From positions 682,001 through 746,000 of the forward strand of contig NW_020167528.1 of NCBI RefSeq assembly GCF_001641265.1: 64,000 nt of DNA, in the 5' to 3' direction. Origin of the DNA: Pseudogymnoascus destructans. Taxonomy: Eukaryota; Ascomycota; Leotiomycetes; Thelebolales; Thelebolaceae. Below the pieces are notes generated by a model, which made no database searches, was not told the origin of the DNA, and was given only the letters and a program-made list of their open reading frames with translations. Shown here piece by piece: positions 1 through 10,592 of this stretch (its first letter is position 1; the number at the start of each line of letters is the position of its first letter). The translations under genes and the position numbers were made by a program.

Positions 1-269
1 ATGTCGACAGCGGTTATTTTTATATCTTTATGATTTGGAATTTGCCAATTAACCGGACACTCAAGGTCGGCCAACTTCCCGATTAGGCCAGCCTTTCGGG
101 CCGTCCCGCTAATTACAGGTTCCTCCTGGCAGCCTTCTCGTATTTTTAAAGGCATGTTCTGATTCGACCCCGTTCATATTCAGACAGATAATTAAGTTGC
201 AAAGTTCTATGAATAGATACCTGAGCAGAAATCGTGTATGTTTTGGACCAGCTTTTCATTCTGCTCGAG

Positions 270-276
270 TATATAA
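270..276 (+). promoter_or_regulatory. TATA box of the secreted-protein gene
   Basis: The string TATATAA lies about 110 bp upstream of the start codon at 384, followed by a C/T-rich leader. Position and context fit a fungal core promoter. Confidence 0.5.
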
Positions 277-383
277 ACCTCCTCTCCACCTCCCCTTGGC
301 CCTCTTGCTATTAACACTTCATCACTCTTCATTACTGAGTCTAATCATCTCATTGAGCCGGAAATTTCTGTACACTTTCTAAA

Positions 384-944
384 ATGCTTGCAAAGCCTCT
401 CCTCATCCTCGGCCTGATGGCCATTGCCTCCTCATTCCAAATCCCGCAGGGAGCGACAGACGGAGTCTACCGGGCCTACATTAACGAATCTGGCGATGAA
501 GTCCACGAGCTGATTCCAGCTGGCGCCATAGACATCTCGCCTAGGGTACCAATGAAGCATGATGCTCTTTCTGCCGGGCTTGCAAAGCGTGGCGAAGCTT
601 GGTGTGGATGTGGTTTTGGAATGGACCACGGAAGCTGTGATGGGGCAAACAACGCTCTTTCCAAACAACTCAACAATGGGGGCATCATCAATGGCGGGAT
701 GTCCTTCTATTCCGTTGTGGGCAGTTCCGTTGCATTTTTGTGCAATCGAGATTCATTTCCCGCACAAGTGTTCTCGGGCACTGTTGTTATCGGCGCTCGG
801 CAGGTTACGGCGGCTTGCGGTTATTACATTGCTGGAACCTGGCGTGTCGATGGGTTTAAGGCTATGGATTATGGGTACATGAACTGGAACAACGGCCTTA
901 ATATCTGTGGCAATGCTGAAAATTCTCACCAGCACCACTGTTGA
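384..944 (+). CDS. Kex2-processed cysteine-rich secreted protein
   Basis: Single-exon gene for 186 residues. Residues 1 to about 17 form a typical signal peptide (charged start, Leu-rich core, Ala-Ser-Ser end). A propeptide of about 50 residues follows and ends in Leu-Ala-Lys-Arg at 66-69, a Kex2 dibasic site. The predicted mature part starts Gly-Glu-Ala-Trp-Cys and holds seven cysteines (74, 76, 85, 120, 145, 175, 186), with a His-rich tail. This architecture fits a secreted effector or small killer-protein-like molecule, but I recognise no specific family and assign no activity. An odd number of cysteines suggests one free thiol or a dimer. A TATA box at 270 supports the start. The surroundings are gene-poor and repeat-rich, a usual setting for such genes. 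Confidence 0.7.
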   Translation: MLAKPLLILGLMAIASSFQIPQGATDGVYRAYINESGDEVHELIPAGAIDISPRVPMKHDALSAGLAKRGEAWCGCGFGMDHGSCDGANNALSKQLNNGGIINGGMSFYSVVGSSVAFLCNRDSFPAQVFSGTVVIGARQVTAACGYYIAGTWRVDGFKAMDYGYMNWNNGLNICGNAENSHQHHC

Positions 945-1885
945 TAGGGTAATGATGCGACAGAGGGCAGCACGGCGACGAGAGCTTTCGGTTGTTGTAT
1001 AGAGTTCTCTCCTAGAGTTTTAGCTCGGCCAGCCGTTCGCGGGTTTATATTCTTACAGTCTATATAACGTGGACCTTTTAATAGTTAAAAGGTCTAACTT
1101 ACTAAATTAACAAAGTGATTAAAAAAGAATACACATTTTCATACTTAACATACAGTGGGTTAGGGTTCATACCTTGCGCCAGTGGCTAGAGAAGTTAGCA
1201 ACCTCACCCACCTGTCCAAGGACACTTCATATGTTCAAGGACGAAACCAAGATGAATGCTGGCCCCAATTATAGCGGGTGATGTACGCGTTGTTTCCACT
1301 CCTCATGAGGAAGACACAATATCCGCGGTGTATCGGTGATGCAGCTATGTGCATGGAGGAAAGAACGTTCTCATACTGTCGACCAGCAGTAATGAATGAC
1401 CACTTTAACCGCGAGCACCTGGATACGATGAAGACCATGTAGCGAGATAGCTTCATCGTCTGTGATCACCCGAAATGCAGGCAGGCGGATCTGATGTTGA
1501 AGAGTCTTGACCATTTTCGGAACCATGTAGCACGGGTTCACGGTACCTCACTCAGGCCTGTTGGGGGAAACGAACATTCCCGTGCATTACGATGGGCTCT
1601 TACACCTGAAATGACAAGTTTTCATCTGGGGGATTGTCGAGCTCCCCAGTTAGCTCTCGAGCCAAGCAGTAGCACCAGACTATTGGAAGCCACCGATTTA
1701 GGCCAGCTGAGCCCTGGAAGCTCGGCTCGTCAGGACTTTGGGGTTTCTCTAGGGCTACAAATAGCGTATGTAGGCCCGTAGATTAGGTAGTAATTCAATT
1801 TGATCGATATTACATTTTACTGTACTCTACTGTGAAGCTTCTGCTCTGTTGCCCGAAGAGACTAGAGGGATTTAGCTGCCTGACC
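945..1885. other. Intergenic, no supported gene
   Basis: Only short open frames without recognisable domains. A short AT-rich stretch follows the secreted-protein gene. I see no RNA gene or complete mobile element here. Confidence 0.5.
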
Positions 1886-1970
1886 TTCGGGCTTTTAACC
1901 AAGGCCGGAAGAAGAAGGTGCCACATAGTGGCTTGGCACCTCCTTCTTCCGGCCTTGCTTAAAAGCCCGA
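1886..1970. repeat. Long inverted repeat (hairpin)
   Basis: Two arms of about 37 bp (1887-1923 and 1934-1970) are reverse complements with only one or two mismatches, separated by about 10 bp. Each arm contains a purine-rich run reading GGCCGGAAGAAGAAGG or its complement. It could be a tiny foldback element or the source of a hairpin RNA. Confidence 0.8.
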
Positions 1971-2935
1971 ATGTTAGAGGTGGCTTTCAAAAGTTTTGTC
2001 CTACGCTAATAACGCCACAATTGATAATTTAATTTATACTAAGTTATTCAATCTGCCCGCCCCTCCCTGTACTCGTCTCCGCCTTAAGTTCAATGACCTT
2101 CTGTATATGCCGAGGAATCCTCTTAATCCACGCTTGGATTTGAGATGTGGAAGATCTTCCTAGCAGCCCTCCCATGCCCGTATTGCCTCTGCCCGGCTTT
2201 TAGGTGCCCCTTTCCGTGTAGTCCGTCGCTTCATCTATAGCCAACATGGCTCAATTGTGTTAAGGTCGTGATGCACTTGAGCACTAGGCCAGGACCCGCG
2301 GTTAAATGAATTTGTTCAAAAAGGTGGTGTGGCGCGCGTTTGTGGCTGAGAAACGCCTTAAACGCTGCTCGTAGACCCTCAGATCCCGTCGCGGTTAGCA
2401 TCTATTGAACAATATCCGTAGGATTCGTAGAGTAGCGTAGCCGTAGAATAGGGGTAGGATCCGTAGCAGTAGGTAGAGAATATAAACCGTAAATGCAGTC
2501 ACGAAGCAGTAGGGCCCGAAGCGATAATTTTGTAAAGCATGTTTTTATAATTGAAGCTATTCTAAGTACTATATATACTGTTACGGGTGTGCCTATTCGT
2601 GGTTCGGATCCTAAAACCCTCCTGGTTTCGGTTCGTTCCCTGGAGCTTCAGAATCGAAGCTTTAGAATCGGAAGATCCAGGATCCGGAGGATCACGAAGC
2701 TGGCTGACACAGCTTCGGTATCAGGGCCCTGATCCCTGCTTCCGGGCCGAGGATTCAACAGCATCTCTCACCTTCGATCCTCCAACATTCTGCCCGCCGA
2801 CCGTGTCAGCGCGAAGTTGTCATGTGAACGCTCTATGTCTTTCCCTGCATGATATTTCCATAGATGGAGTCCAGTTCATCTCGCATAGTCTAATCCCTTG
2901 GCTACCAGATCCTCGTCCTCTCGCCATGGCCAACC
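1971..2935. other. Intergenic, degenerate short repeats
   Basis: No convincing gene. The stretch 2380-2490 repeats GTAG/CCGTAG-type words and 2600-2720 has several short GGATC and GAAGC words, so it looks like decayed low-complexity sequence. Confidence 0.4.
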
Positions 2936-4606
2936 TCTCCAGAGGCCATCAGAAGCAAACCAATAAGGGACGGGTTGAATGTGTTTCGCGATTCATTCAA
3001 ATCTTTGTGTGAGAAGCTTGAGATATCTACTTCCGTGGCCGGATTGCAATACATTGGCCATGAAGGTACGTACAGTGGACTGCACATTGTTCTCACTTAG
3101 GTCTTCAAAATCTAGCACTTGATCTTATATCCGCCTTGCAAATTCTCCCTGCCTCTCGTATATTACGGTCTAGCACTGGCAACATAAATTTCTTCAGCGG
3201 GTCTTTCAAGGCTTAATTCGGCTGTCAATAGCGACGACTTCAATATCAAACAAGTTACACCACTATTAACAGCCGTGATCAGTAATGAATCCGACGATAT
3301 CATCTGGGACAAAGCCTATGTCGCTGTAACTGAATCTGCACCACAGGCCCGCTGGTCCAACGCTACAAGCAGTATTGTCAACTCCTCGGCTGCCTTCGAC
3401 ACGCCCTTACGATCCAGCTCGGCTTCTCAGAGGGGAATCGAGCACACGATGAAGTCGACCAGCGAATCCTTGAAGAGCTCACAGGGTGCGTCTACAACGG
3501 TGTTGGGGGGTTCATTGAGAGATATTTCGAAGGAAAGATCTGGATGAACAACACCGAGAGATATCTACAAAAATTCGAGACACCAATAATGCTGAAGGTC
3601 ACTGGAGCGGGTGGCCAGAGCCTTCAGCCCAAGGTTCCTTTTTTGAGTGGTTCATGAAGTTCCAGGACACTGTTCTCAGTGGACTTGACCGCCGGTATTA
3701 CACATCAGCAAACAAAGTGCTGAGTGTAACGCTGACTTCTAAACGATAGAAGACACAGAGGTTTCTTGCGTAAGGTTGACTTGACAGAGGAGGCAGGGGA
3801 TTAGACACAAAGGCTTTCCAAGTAACACGTTACAGTATTGTAAAGAATACTATATTGAGTTGAGCACGAAGCTCCTATCTAAGGAAATACTATCTACTTA
3901 TATAGTGGCATCGTGCCAAAGGGATATCCGTGGGTAACATAGATAACATAATATCCATGATATCCAATGTTATCCATCACCTGATATTCTGTGGATCCCT
4001 GTGGATAACATGGATAACATAATATCCAAGATATCCAATGTTATCCATCACATGACATTCCATGGATTGCCGTGGATAACATGGATAACATAATATCCAT
4101 GATATCCAATGTTATCCATCACGTGAGGTTGCAGCCGTAAGCGCTAGCCATAGCACTAGCACTTAGCCGTAACACTGAGAGGCTCTGAGGCAGATTGCAA
4201 GCTTGACATTTTCCTCAGCCCTGCCAACGTTGCCCTACTGAACGGCGAGCATGACTGGTCAAATGTACTCGTCATTGGGCCTCATGAGGATGGGTCTACA
4301 AAAACACTATTACAGTTGGCAGGCTACGCGCGGGAAGTGTTGGGAAGTCAACCGGATCGGCGATTTGTGCCTGGCTTTACCATCTGCGGAAGCGTGATGC
4401 GGCTTTGGGTGTTTCATAGATCTGGCCCATACAGCTCCGAGAAATTTGACATCCACAAAGAGCCAGAGTGGTTCGTTCAGGTTATTGCTGGCTATGCGCT
4501 GATGACGGATGCAGAGTTGGGATTAAATACATTTATCAGGCGCGATGGTGATACATACATCATCACACAAGGCTGCAGGGTCCAGCCAAGTTCTCTGGGG
4601 AAGATC
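2936..4606 (+). pseudogene. FunK1-type fungal protein kinase relic, split by LTR-A
   Basis: Translations in several frames resemble the N-terminal and middle parts of fungal FunK1 kinases, a family of atypical kinase-like proteins expanded in filamentous fungi. Examples are a segment around 3470-3560 reading GCVYNGVGGFIERYFEGKIW, one around 3590-3720 reading SFFEWFMKFQDTVLSGLDRR, and a long segment 4185-4580 containing GEHDWSNVLVIGPHEDG and VQVIAGYALMTDAELGL. The coding sequence changes frame repeatedly before 3720 and is interrupted by a solo LTR at 3725-4174 with a 5-bp duplication ctgag. The kinase catalytic lobe that should follow is absent. I infer a dead gene; introns may explain some of the frame changes. 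Confidence 0.7.
3725..4174 (-). mobile_element. Solo LTR, family LTR-A copy 1
   Basis: A 450-bp unit bounded by TG and CA and flanked by the target duplication ctgag (3720-3724 and 4175-4179). Read on the minus strand it starts TGTTACGGC, has a TATATAAG box near 3900, and ends GTTACA, so promoter orientation is minus. The 185 bp at 3725-3909 is almost identical to the other three copies. The rest (U3) is copy-specific: about three 75-bp tandem units rich in GGATAAC (4 times), GTTATCC (3 times), and ATATCC words. Confidence 0.9.
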
Positions 4607-5133
4607 TAGAAGCAGCAAGGGTCGCCTGACAGGTTTAGGAATCAGCACAAGCAGCACCATGATCTCCTCTTCTGGGCAGAAATGGAAAAAGAGGAGCAGC
4701 ATTTATGTGAGGAGGAGGGACGACAACGCGAAGCAGCCGAGGCGGAATCTCAGTCAAAGAACCTCATCGAGTATCTCAAAGCTTGCATACCTTCTCGCTT
4801 GCACCCAATATCTTCTGAGTTGGGGGCTTGGTGCCGGGTTGGCGCTTGGCGGCCTAGGCGGTATCGCTGCCCCTTATCCCGGGCACGGAGTGAGAATTCC
4901 ACAATACATGACGGATCAGAATCAAAATAAGAACATTCTCCAACCAATGGAGATTCAAGGAAGCCATAGATAGCGGAGGCATGGGGAAAGGAACTGTAGC
5001 TGATGTTGTAGTCAGTAAGCCATCTCTTCCCCCAGTGTAAACAAAGGCAGGCCAGTATGGTGTGGTTGCTAGAACAGGCCAGAAAGCCTCAGCCTGATGT
5101 TTATATTTCTTGTTGCTGCTATCCTGGGCCAGC
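4607..5133 (+). other. Decayed coding-like segment between FunK1 relic and LTR-B
   Basis: An open segment around 4680-4870 encodes a Glu-rich stretch followed by a Leu/Tyr-rich helix-like stretch. It might be a remnant of the same gene or of a neighbouring fungal repeat gene, but no complete frame exists. Confidence 0.25.
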
Positions 5134-6069
5134 TGTAATGGTGGGTGAACCAGATGTGAGAATCTAGCCACCCAAGGAAGGGATGAATTTACTAAGACAA
5201 CACACTGTCTTAGAAAACAGAGCCAAAGGGTTGTAGCTTAGACTATTCCACAACGCAGCAATCAGGTGTGTGATGTAGTGAAGTGGTTCAGACAAGTTGC
5301 AACAAATGTTGAGTCTGGGAACTCAGGGGTAAGTCAGAGGTTAACACCTCACCGACTTTTCAGAAACAAGGAGTAACAAGATGAATGCTTGGAAGCTTGT
5401 AAAAGACGTGGAAGTATGTGATAGTCGATTTACTGTATTGTCTGCTTGCCCTTTCTTAAGGAAAGGGCAATCCTATTTATGCTAAAGGAGTGTAGTTCTC
5501 TCATTTTCCAAGACTTTCCATGACTAACCAGGCTTGGTAAATGTATTAGAAATCAAGTGCGACCCACAACTAGCTTGCTAATCATGTAGCGAATGTAAGA
5601 GAGTCCCATAGAACCATCTCTTGGGTTCCTAGCCTATAGGAAGTGAAAGGAGGTCTAAGGTCAGAGTACCCCTATAGACAAATTATGTCATAACTTAACC
5701 AATCTTGTGGGTGACTAAGGAGCGATGATGTGTAATAAATCATAGAGGTTGTAGAAGCTTCTAGAGCTATTGTTCATGTTCCTAGGCCTCTAGTTGGTAG
5801 AGATATGCCCTGTGGTAGTATTGGCCCACCCCCTTAAGGAGGAGATTTTCTTAATAACTTGTTCAATGAGTGTCCAACTGATATGCCGTGATGTATGTAG
5901 CATAAACAGATGTACTAGAAGAGTTTGCAGCAATTGTTTAGTAGTATTGCTCTTGTTGTTGGTGTGATAAGCCAAGATATGTATGGTGACTTGTAGGTTT
6001 GAGGAGGAGATTTCTAAGTTTGCTCTTGAGTTTGATAGCAAACTGAGTGCAACGAATGTCAGTATGACA
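5134..6069 (+). mobile_element. LTR-B, 936-bp unit without matching target duplication
   Basis: Starts TGTAATGGTGGGTG and ends GTCAGTATGACA, so it has the TG...CA ends of an LTR. It has exactly the length of the copy at 9657-10592, where a 5-bp duplication proves insertion. It contains a near-perfect palindrome around 5446-5472 (CCCTTTCTTAAGGAAAGGG core). Its flanks are ccagc and catac, which do not match, and the right flank is the middle of a Gypsy protease region. I infer a recombination junction. Confidence 0.7.
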
Positions 6070-8247
6070 CATACCCATTAATGGTTGTAGATGGAGAGCC
6101 CATCTCAACTAACAATGGAATGGTGACCCACGAGACGGTCCCATTAGAAATGGTCATGCTACGCGGACACAAGGAAACGATACAGTTTGATATCGTGCAC
6201 ATGGACAATCATGCATGCATACTTGGTGTACCGTGGCTCAAGAAACACAACCCCCAGATAGACTGGCGGAATGAGAAAGTTGTGATGAGCCAGTGCGCAT
6301 GTGAACAACGAACGGACATGACGCAGAAGGAGAAAACCTCCAAAGACCGGAAGGAGTTATGTGCGACCACCGAGTCTGATGACCTAGCCCAGGCATCCTC
6401 ACTAAAGCAAATACCAGTGGAGTATAAGGAATACGAGCAGTTATTCTGGGAAGGCCCTAACGAAGAGGCGCTTCCTAAGCACCAACCATGGGATCATGAG
6501 ATACCTATCATGGAAGGAAAGAGTCCACCGTTCGGACCAATATATCAGATGTCAGCAGCAGAGCTGGACATACTGAAGGAATACATTGACAAGAACCTCA
6601 CGAAACGGTTCATTCGACCATCGACATCACCAGCAGGAAGTCCAATACTATTTGTGCCAAAGAAGGACAAGAAGCTAAGACTCTGCGTGGACTATCAAGG
6701 AACGAATAATGTCACTATCAAAGATAGATATGCCTTACCTTTGATAAGCGAACTACACGACCGGTTCCAGGGAGCCAAGATATTTACCAAGCTGGACCTC
6801 AGAGGCACCTATAACCTGATTCGAATCAAGAAAGGGGATGAGTGGAAAACAGCATTCCGCACCCGCTATGGCTTGTTCGAATACTTGGTTATGCCCTTTG
6901 GTCTAACAAATGCAGCAGCATCCATGCAGAGGCTCATGAATGCAGCTCTCCATGAATACTTGGATTTGTTTGTTATCGTCTACCTAGACGATATCTTAGT
7001 CTACTCAGGAGACCCAACGGAACACATTGGTCATGTTCGGAAGGTATTACAGAAGTTAAAGGAGCATCAGTTACTCCTCAAGCCAGAAAAATGTGAATTC
7101 CACAAGGATCAAGTTGAATTCTTAGGCTACATTGTCGGAACACATGGCATCAAAATGGACCAAGCAAAGGTCACAGCAGTGTTGGAATGGCCAACACCAA
7201 CCACGGTCAAAGAAGTACAAGCCTTCTTAGGCTTTGCCAACTTCTACCGGAGGTTTATTATGGGATATTCCAAGGTAGCTCAACCACTTACAGAGCTTAC
7301 AAGGAAAGAGAAGCACCTATCCTAGTCACATTCGACCCTGCAAAGAGGATTGTCCTCGAAACGGACTCCTCTGACTTCGCGATTGGAGCCTGTCTAAGTC
7401 AGCCAGACAAAGATGAGAAGCTTAAGCCAGTTGCATATTACTCTAGAAAACTGTCACCCGCGGAGCTCAACTACGACATCCATGACAAGGAGCTGATAGC
7501 TATTGTCGTTGCTTTTGAGCAATGGCGAGTATATCTTGAAGGATCGACCTACCCAGTACAGGTATGGACGGATCATAAGAATCTCATATACTTCACCACA
7601 ACCAAGGTTTTAAACTGCAGACAAGTCCGATGGGCAGAGACACTCGCAGCCTACAACTTTACGATTACATATCGCAAGGGCTCTGAGAATGCAAGAGCCG
7701 ATGCTCTTAGCAGAAGGACTGACTACATCGGCCCTAAAGAGGAAAGACCTATAGCCATATTGAAGAAAACAGATGCAGAAAATGCAATACAACGAGTTAC
7801 ATTGCCACTGTGGAGAACTCGGAGTTGGAAGAAAGACTCAAGAAAGCTTATGCAACAGACGAATGTGCAAAGCGAGTCTTAATAAAAACTGAAGGCGACT
7901 TCGCCATCAATGAACAAGGATTGATCCGATTCAAAGGATTAGTGTATGTCCCAAACAAAATGAGATGCCCGCTAAGTGCAAGAACAACACTCGCTACCAG
8001 CACACGGCCATCAGGGAGTAACACGCACCTTCGAACGAATCACCCGACACTACTACTTCCCAGGTATGAGGAAGCAGGTGGAAACGGTAGTAAGAGAGTG
8101 CGACATTTGCAGCAAATCAAAATCCAATAGGCACTTGCCATATGGACAGCTGAAATCGACTCCAGTACCAACAGGAGCATGGAAATCTATAGCTTTGGAC
8201 TTCATTGTCTACCACCCTCTCAGGACCCGTTAACAGGAGTAGTATTT

Positions 8248-8447
8248 TGTTGAAGGAGGAGGTTGCTCAGACTGATTGGTTAGGCGTGTGGCTCGCCAAC
8301 CGAATCGGGTTGCGGACCACCCACAAATAGTTCCGTAGATAGCTTCACTCAGAACAACAATACAAAACATATATTCAAGTGAACTGTTGTTCAACTCAAC
8401 GTGATAACTATGCCGCTGCAGATACAGATACACCACTGATCTCAACA
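8248..8447 (+). repeat. Copia 5' LTR
   Basis: Starts TGTTGAAGGAGGAGG and ends CTCAACA. Same length and, by eye, same sequence as the 3' copy. Confidence 0.95.
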
Positions 8448-8460
8448 GGTTATGAGCCCG
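8448..8460 (+). promoter_or_regulatory. Copia primer-binding site (half-tRNA type)
   Basis: GGTTATGAGCCCG directly abuts the 5' LTR. Its complement matches the anticodon stem-loop of initiator methionine tRNA (CGGGCUCAUAACC), not the tRNA 3' end. Drosophila copia and yeast Ty5 are known to prime from a cleaved half of this tRNA, so the same mode is inferred here. Confidence 0.75.
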
Positions 8461-9656
8461 GCTATCGCAAAAGCCAAAAAAGTTACCATATTCAGAGAAG
8501 TGCTCATTACAGCACATACAATCTGAATTCGTGGACAAGCGCTAACATACAGCACATACACTCCACGAAAACCTCAAGACGAACTTGCAGCCTCTAGCAG
8601 ATGATCGATTCAACTCAGCAAGAAGAGGAAGAAGAAGATCAATTCTACAATCTAGGAAGCCCCAGATCGAATTCATCATCCATCATCCAACTCTCACAAA
8701 CTCGAAATTCCTTATCCAAACACACAAGACCTTTCACAATGGGTGAAGGCAATGGAGGTCGGAATAACCTCCCAGAGAACATGAAACTCCGAGGAGAGGA
8801 GAATTACATACAATGGAAAACTGCGATGGAGGACCTCGCGGATGCCAACGACCTTGTCCGTTTCGTACACCCAAAAGGCAAAGCTCCTCCACAAGCAGAT
8901 GAGTTCGATGAGAAGGTGGACATTGAGAAACTCGCCACATGGAAAGCGTGGAAAGCAGGAGACGCATCGATGAAACTCATCATCCAAACTAATGTGAAGA
9001 AAACACCATCACAGCTGCTTGCAGGTTGCAAGTCAGCACGCGAAATGTGGGTGATCTTACAGTCTCAATATGAAGGAACTGGCGCAGTTCTCAACTTCAA
9101 TGCAATTGAAACATACACCAAGATCAAGTACGAAGACTACGCAAACCTTGAACAATTCATCATTGGGTTCAAGAAAGCAATTGAGAAGCTCGCCAACCTC
9201 GAGATCTCTCCACCAGATGCGTGGCATCCAATTCTCTTCATCATGGCACTTTCAGATGCATGGCCAATCTGGGCAGAACGCCAGCGCTCGAATACCCGTA
9301 GTGAAGTAACAAAGCTCACACTCTCCGCGCTTATTGAGGATATTACGGATGAAGCTCGCAAGAAGGACAAGAAAGCAGATGGAAGCATACACTACAATGG
9401 CAAACCACCTACGAAGGGCAAACCAAATTCGAAATTCAAAGACAGTGCAAAAGGGAAGAGTGGAAAGATGTGCAAGAACTGCGAAAATCCAAATGCAAGG
9501 CATGAACCCGAAAACTGCTTCGTTACAAACAAGAAGCTCCGTGACGAATGGGAACAACGGACTGGAAAGAAGTTCATGCCATTTAAACCGTCAAACTCAA
9601 GTAGCAAATCAAACAAGCTAAAGAAGGCAAAGAATGACAACTCATCAGATGAAGAA

Positions 9657-10592
9657 TGTCATACTGACATTCGTTGCACTCAGTTTGCTATCAAACTCAA
9701 GAGCAAACTTAGAAATCTCCTCCTCAAACCTACAAGTCACCATACATATCTTGGCTTATCACACCAACAACAGAAGCAATACTACTCAACGATTGCTGCA
9801 AACTCTTCTACTACATCTGTTTATGCTACATACATCACGGCATATCATTTGAACACTCATTGAACAAGTTATTAAGAAAATCTCCTCCTTAAGGGGGTGG
9901 GCCAATACTACCACATGGCATATATCTACCAACTAGAGGCCTAGGAACATGAACGATAGCTCTAGAAGCTTCTACAACCCTCTATGATTCATTACACGTC
10001 ATCGCTCCTTAGTTACCCACAAGATTGGTTAAGTTATGACATAATTTATCTATAGGTACTCTGACCTTGGACCTCCTTTTCACTTCCTATAGGCTAGGAA
10101 CCCAAGAGATGGTTCTATGGGATTCTCTTACGTTCACTACATAATTAGCAACCTAGTTGTGGGTCGCACTTGATTTCTAATACATTTACCAAGCCTGGTT
10201 AGTCATGGAAAGTCATGGAAAATGAGAGAACTACACTCCTTTGGCATAAATAGGATTGCCCTTTCCTTAAGAAAGGGCAAGCAGGCAATACAGTAAATCG
10301 ACTAGCACATACTTCTACGTCTTTTCCAAGCTTCCAAGCATTGATCTTGTTATTCTCTGTTTTTGAAAAGTCAGTGAGGTGCTAACCTCTGACTTACCCC
10401 TGAGTTCTCAGACTCAACATTTGTTGCAACTTGTCTAAACCACTTCACCACATCATACACCTGATTGCTGCGTTGTGGAATAGTCTAAGCTACAACCCTT
10501 TGGCTCTGTTTCCTAAGACAGTGTGTTGTCTTAGTAAATTCATCCCTTCCTTGGGTGGCTAGATTCTCATATCTGGTGCACCCACCATTACA
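9657..10592 (-). mobile_element. LTR-B solo copy inside Copia gag
   Basis: A 936-bp unit in reverse orientation relative to the copy at 5134. The target duplication aagaa is exact (9652-9656 and 10593-10597). It carries the same central palindrome near 10255-10280. It has no coding capacity, so it is a solo LTR or a terminal-repeat derivative of an unknown LTR element. Confidence 0.9.

Noticed and set aside
1160..1175. Telomere-like GGTTAGGG
   Set aside because: A single unit, not an array; chance match.
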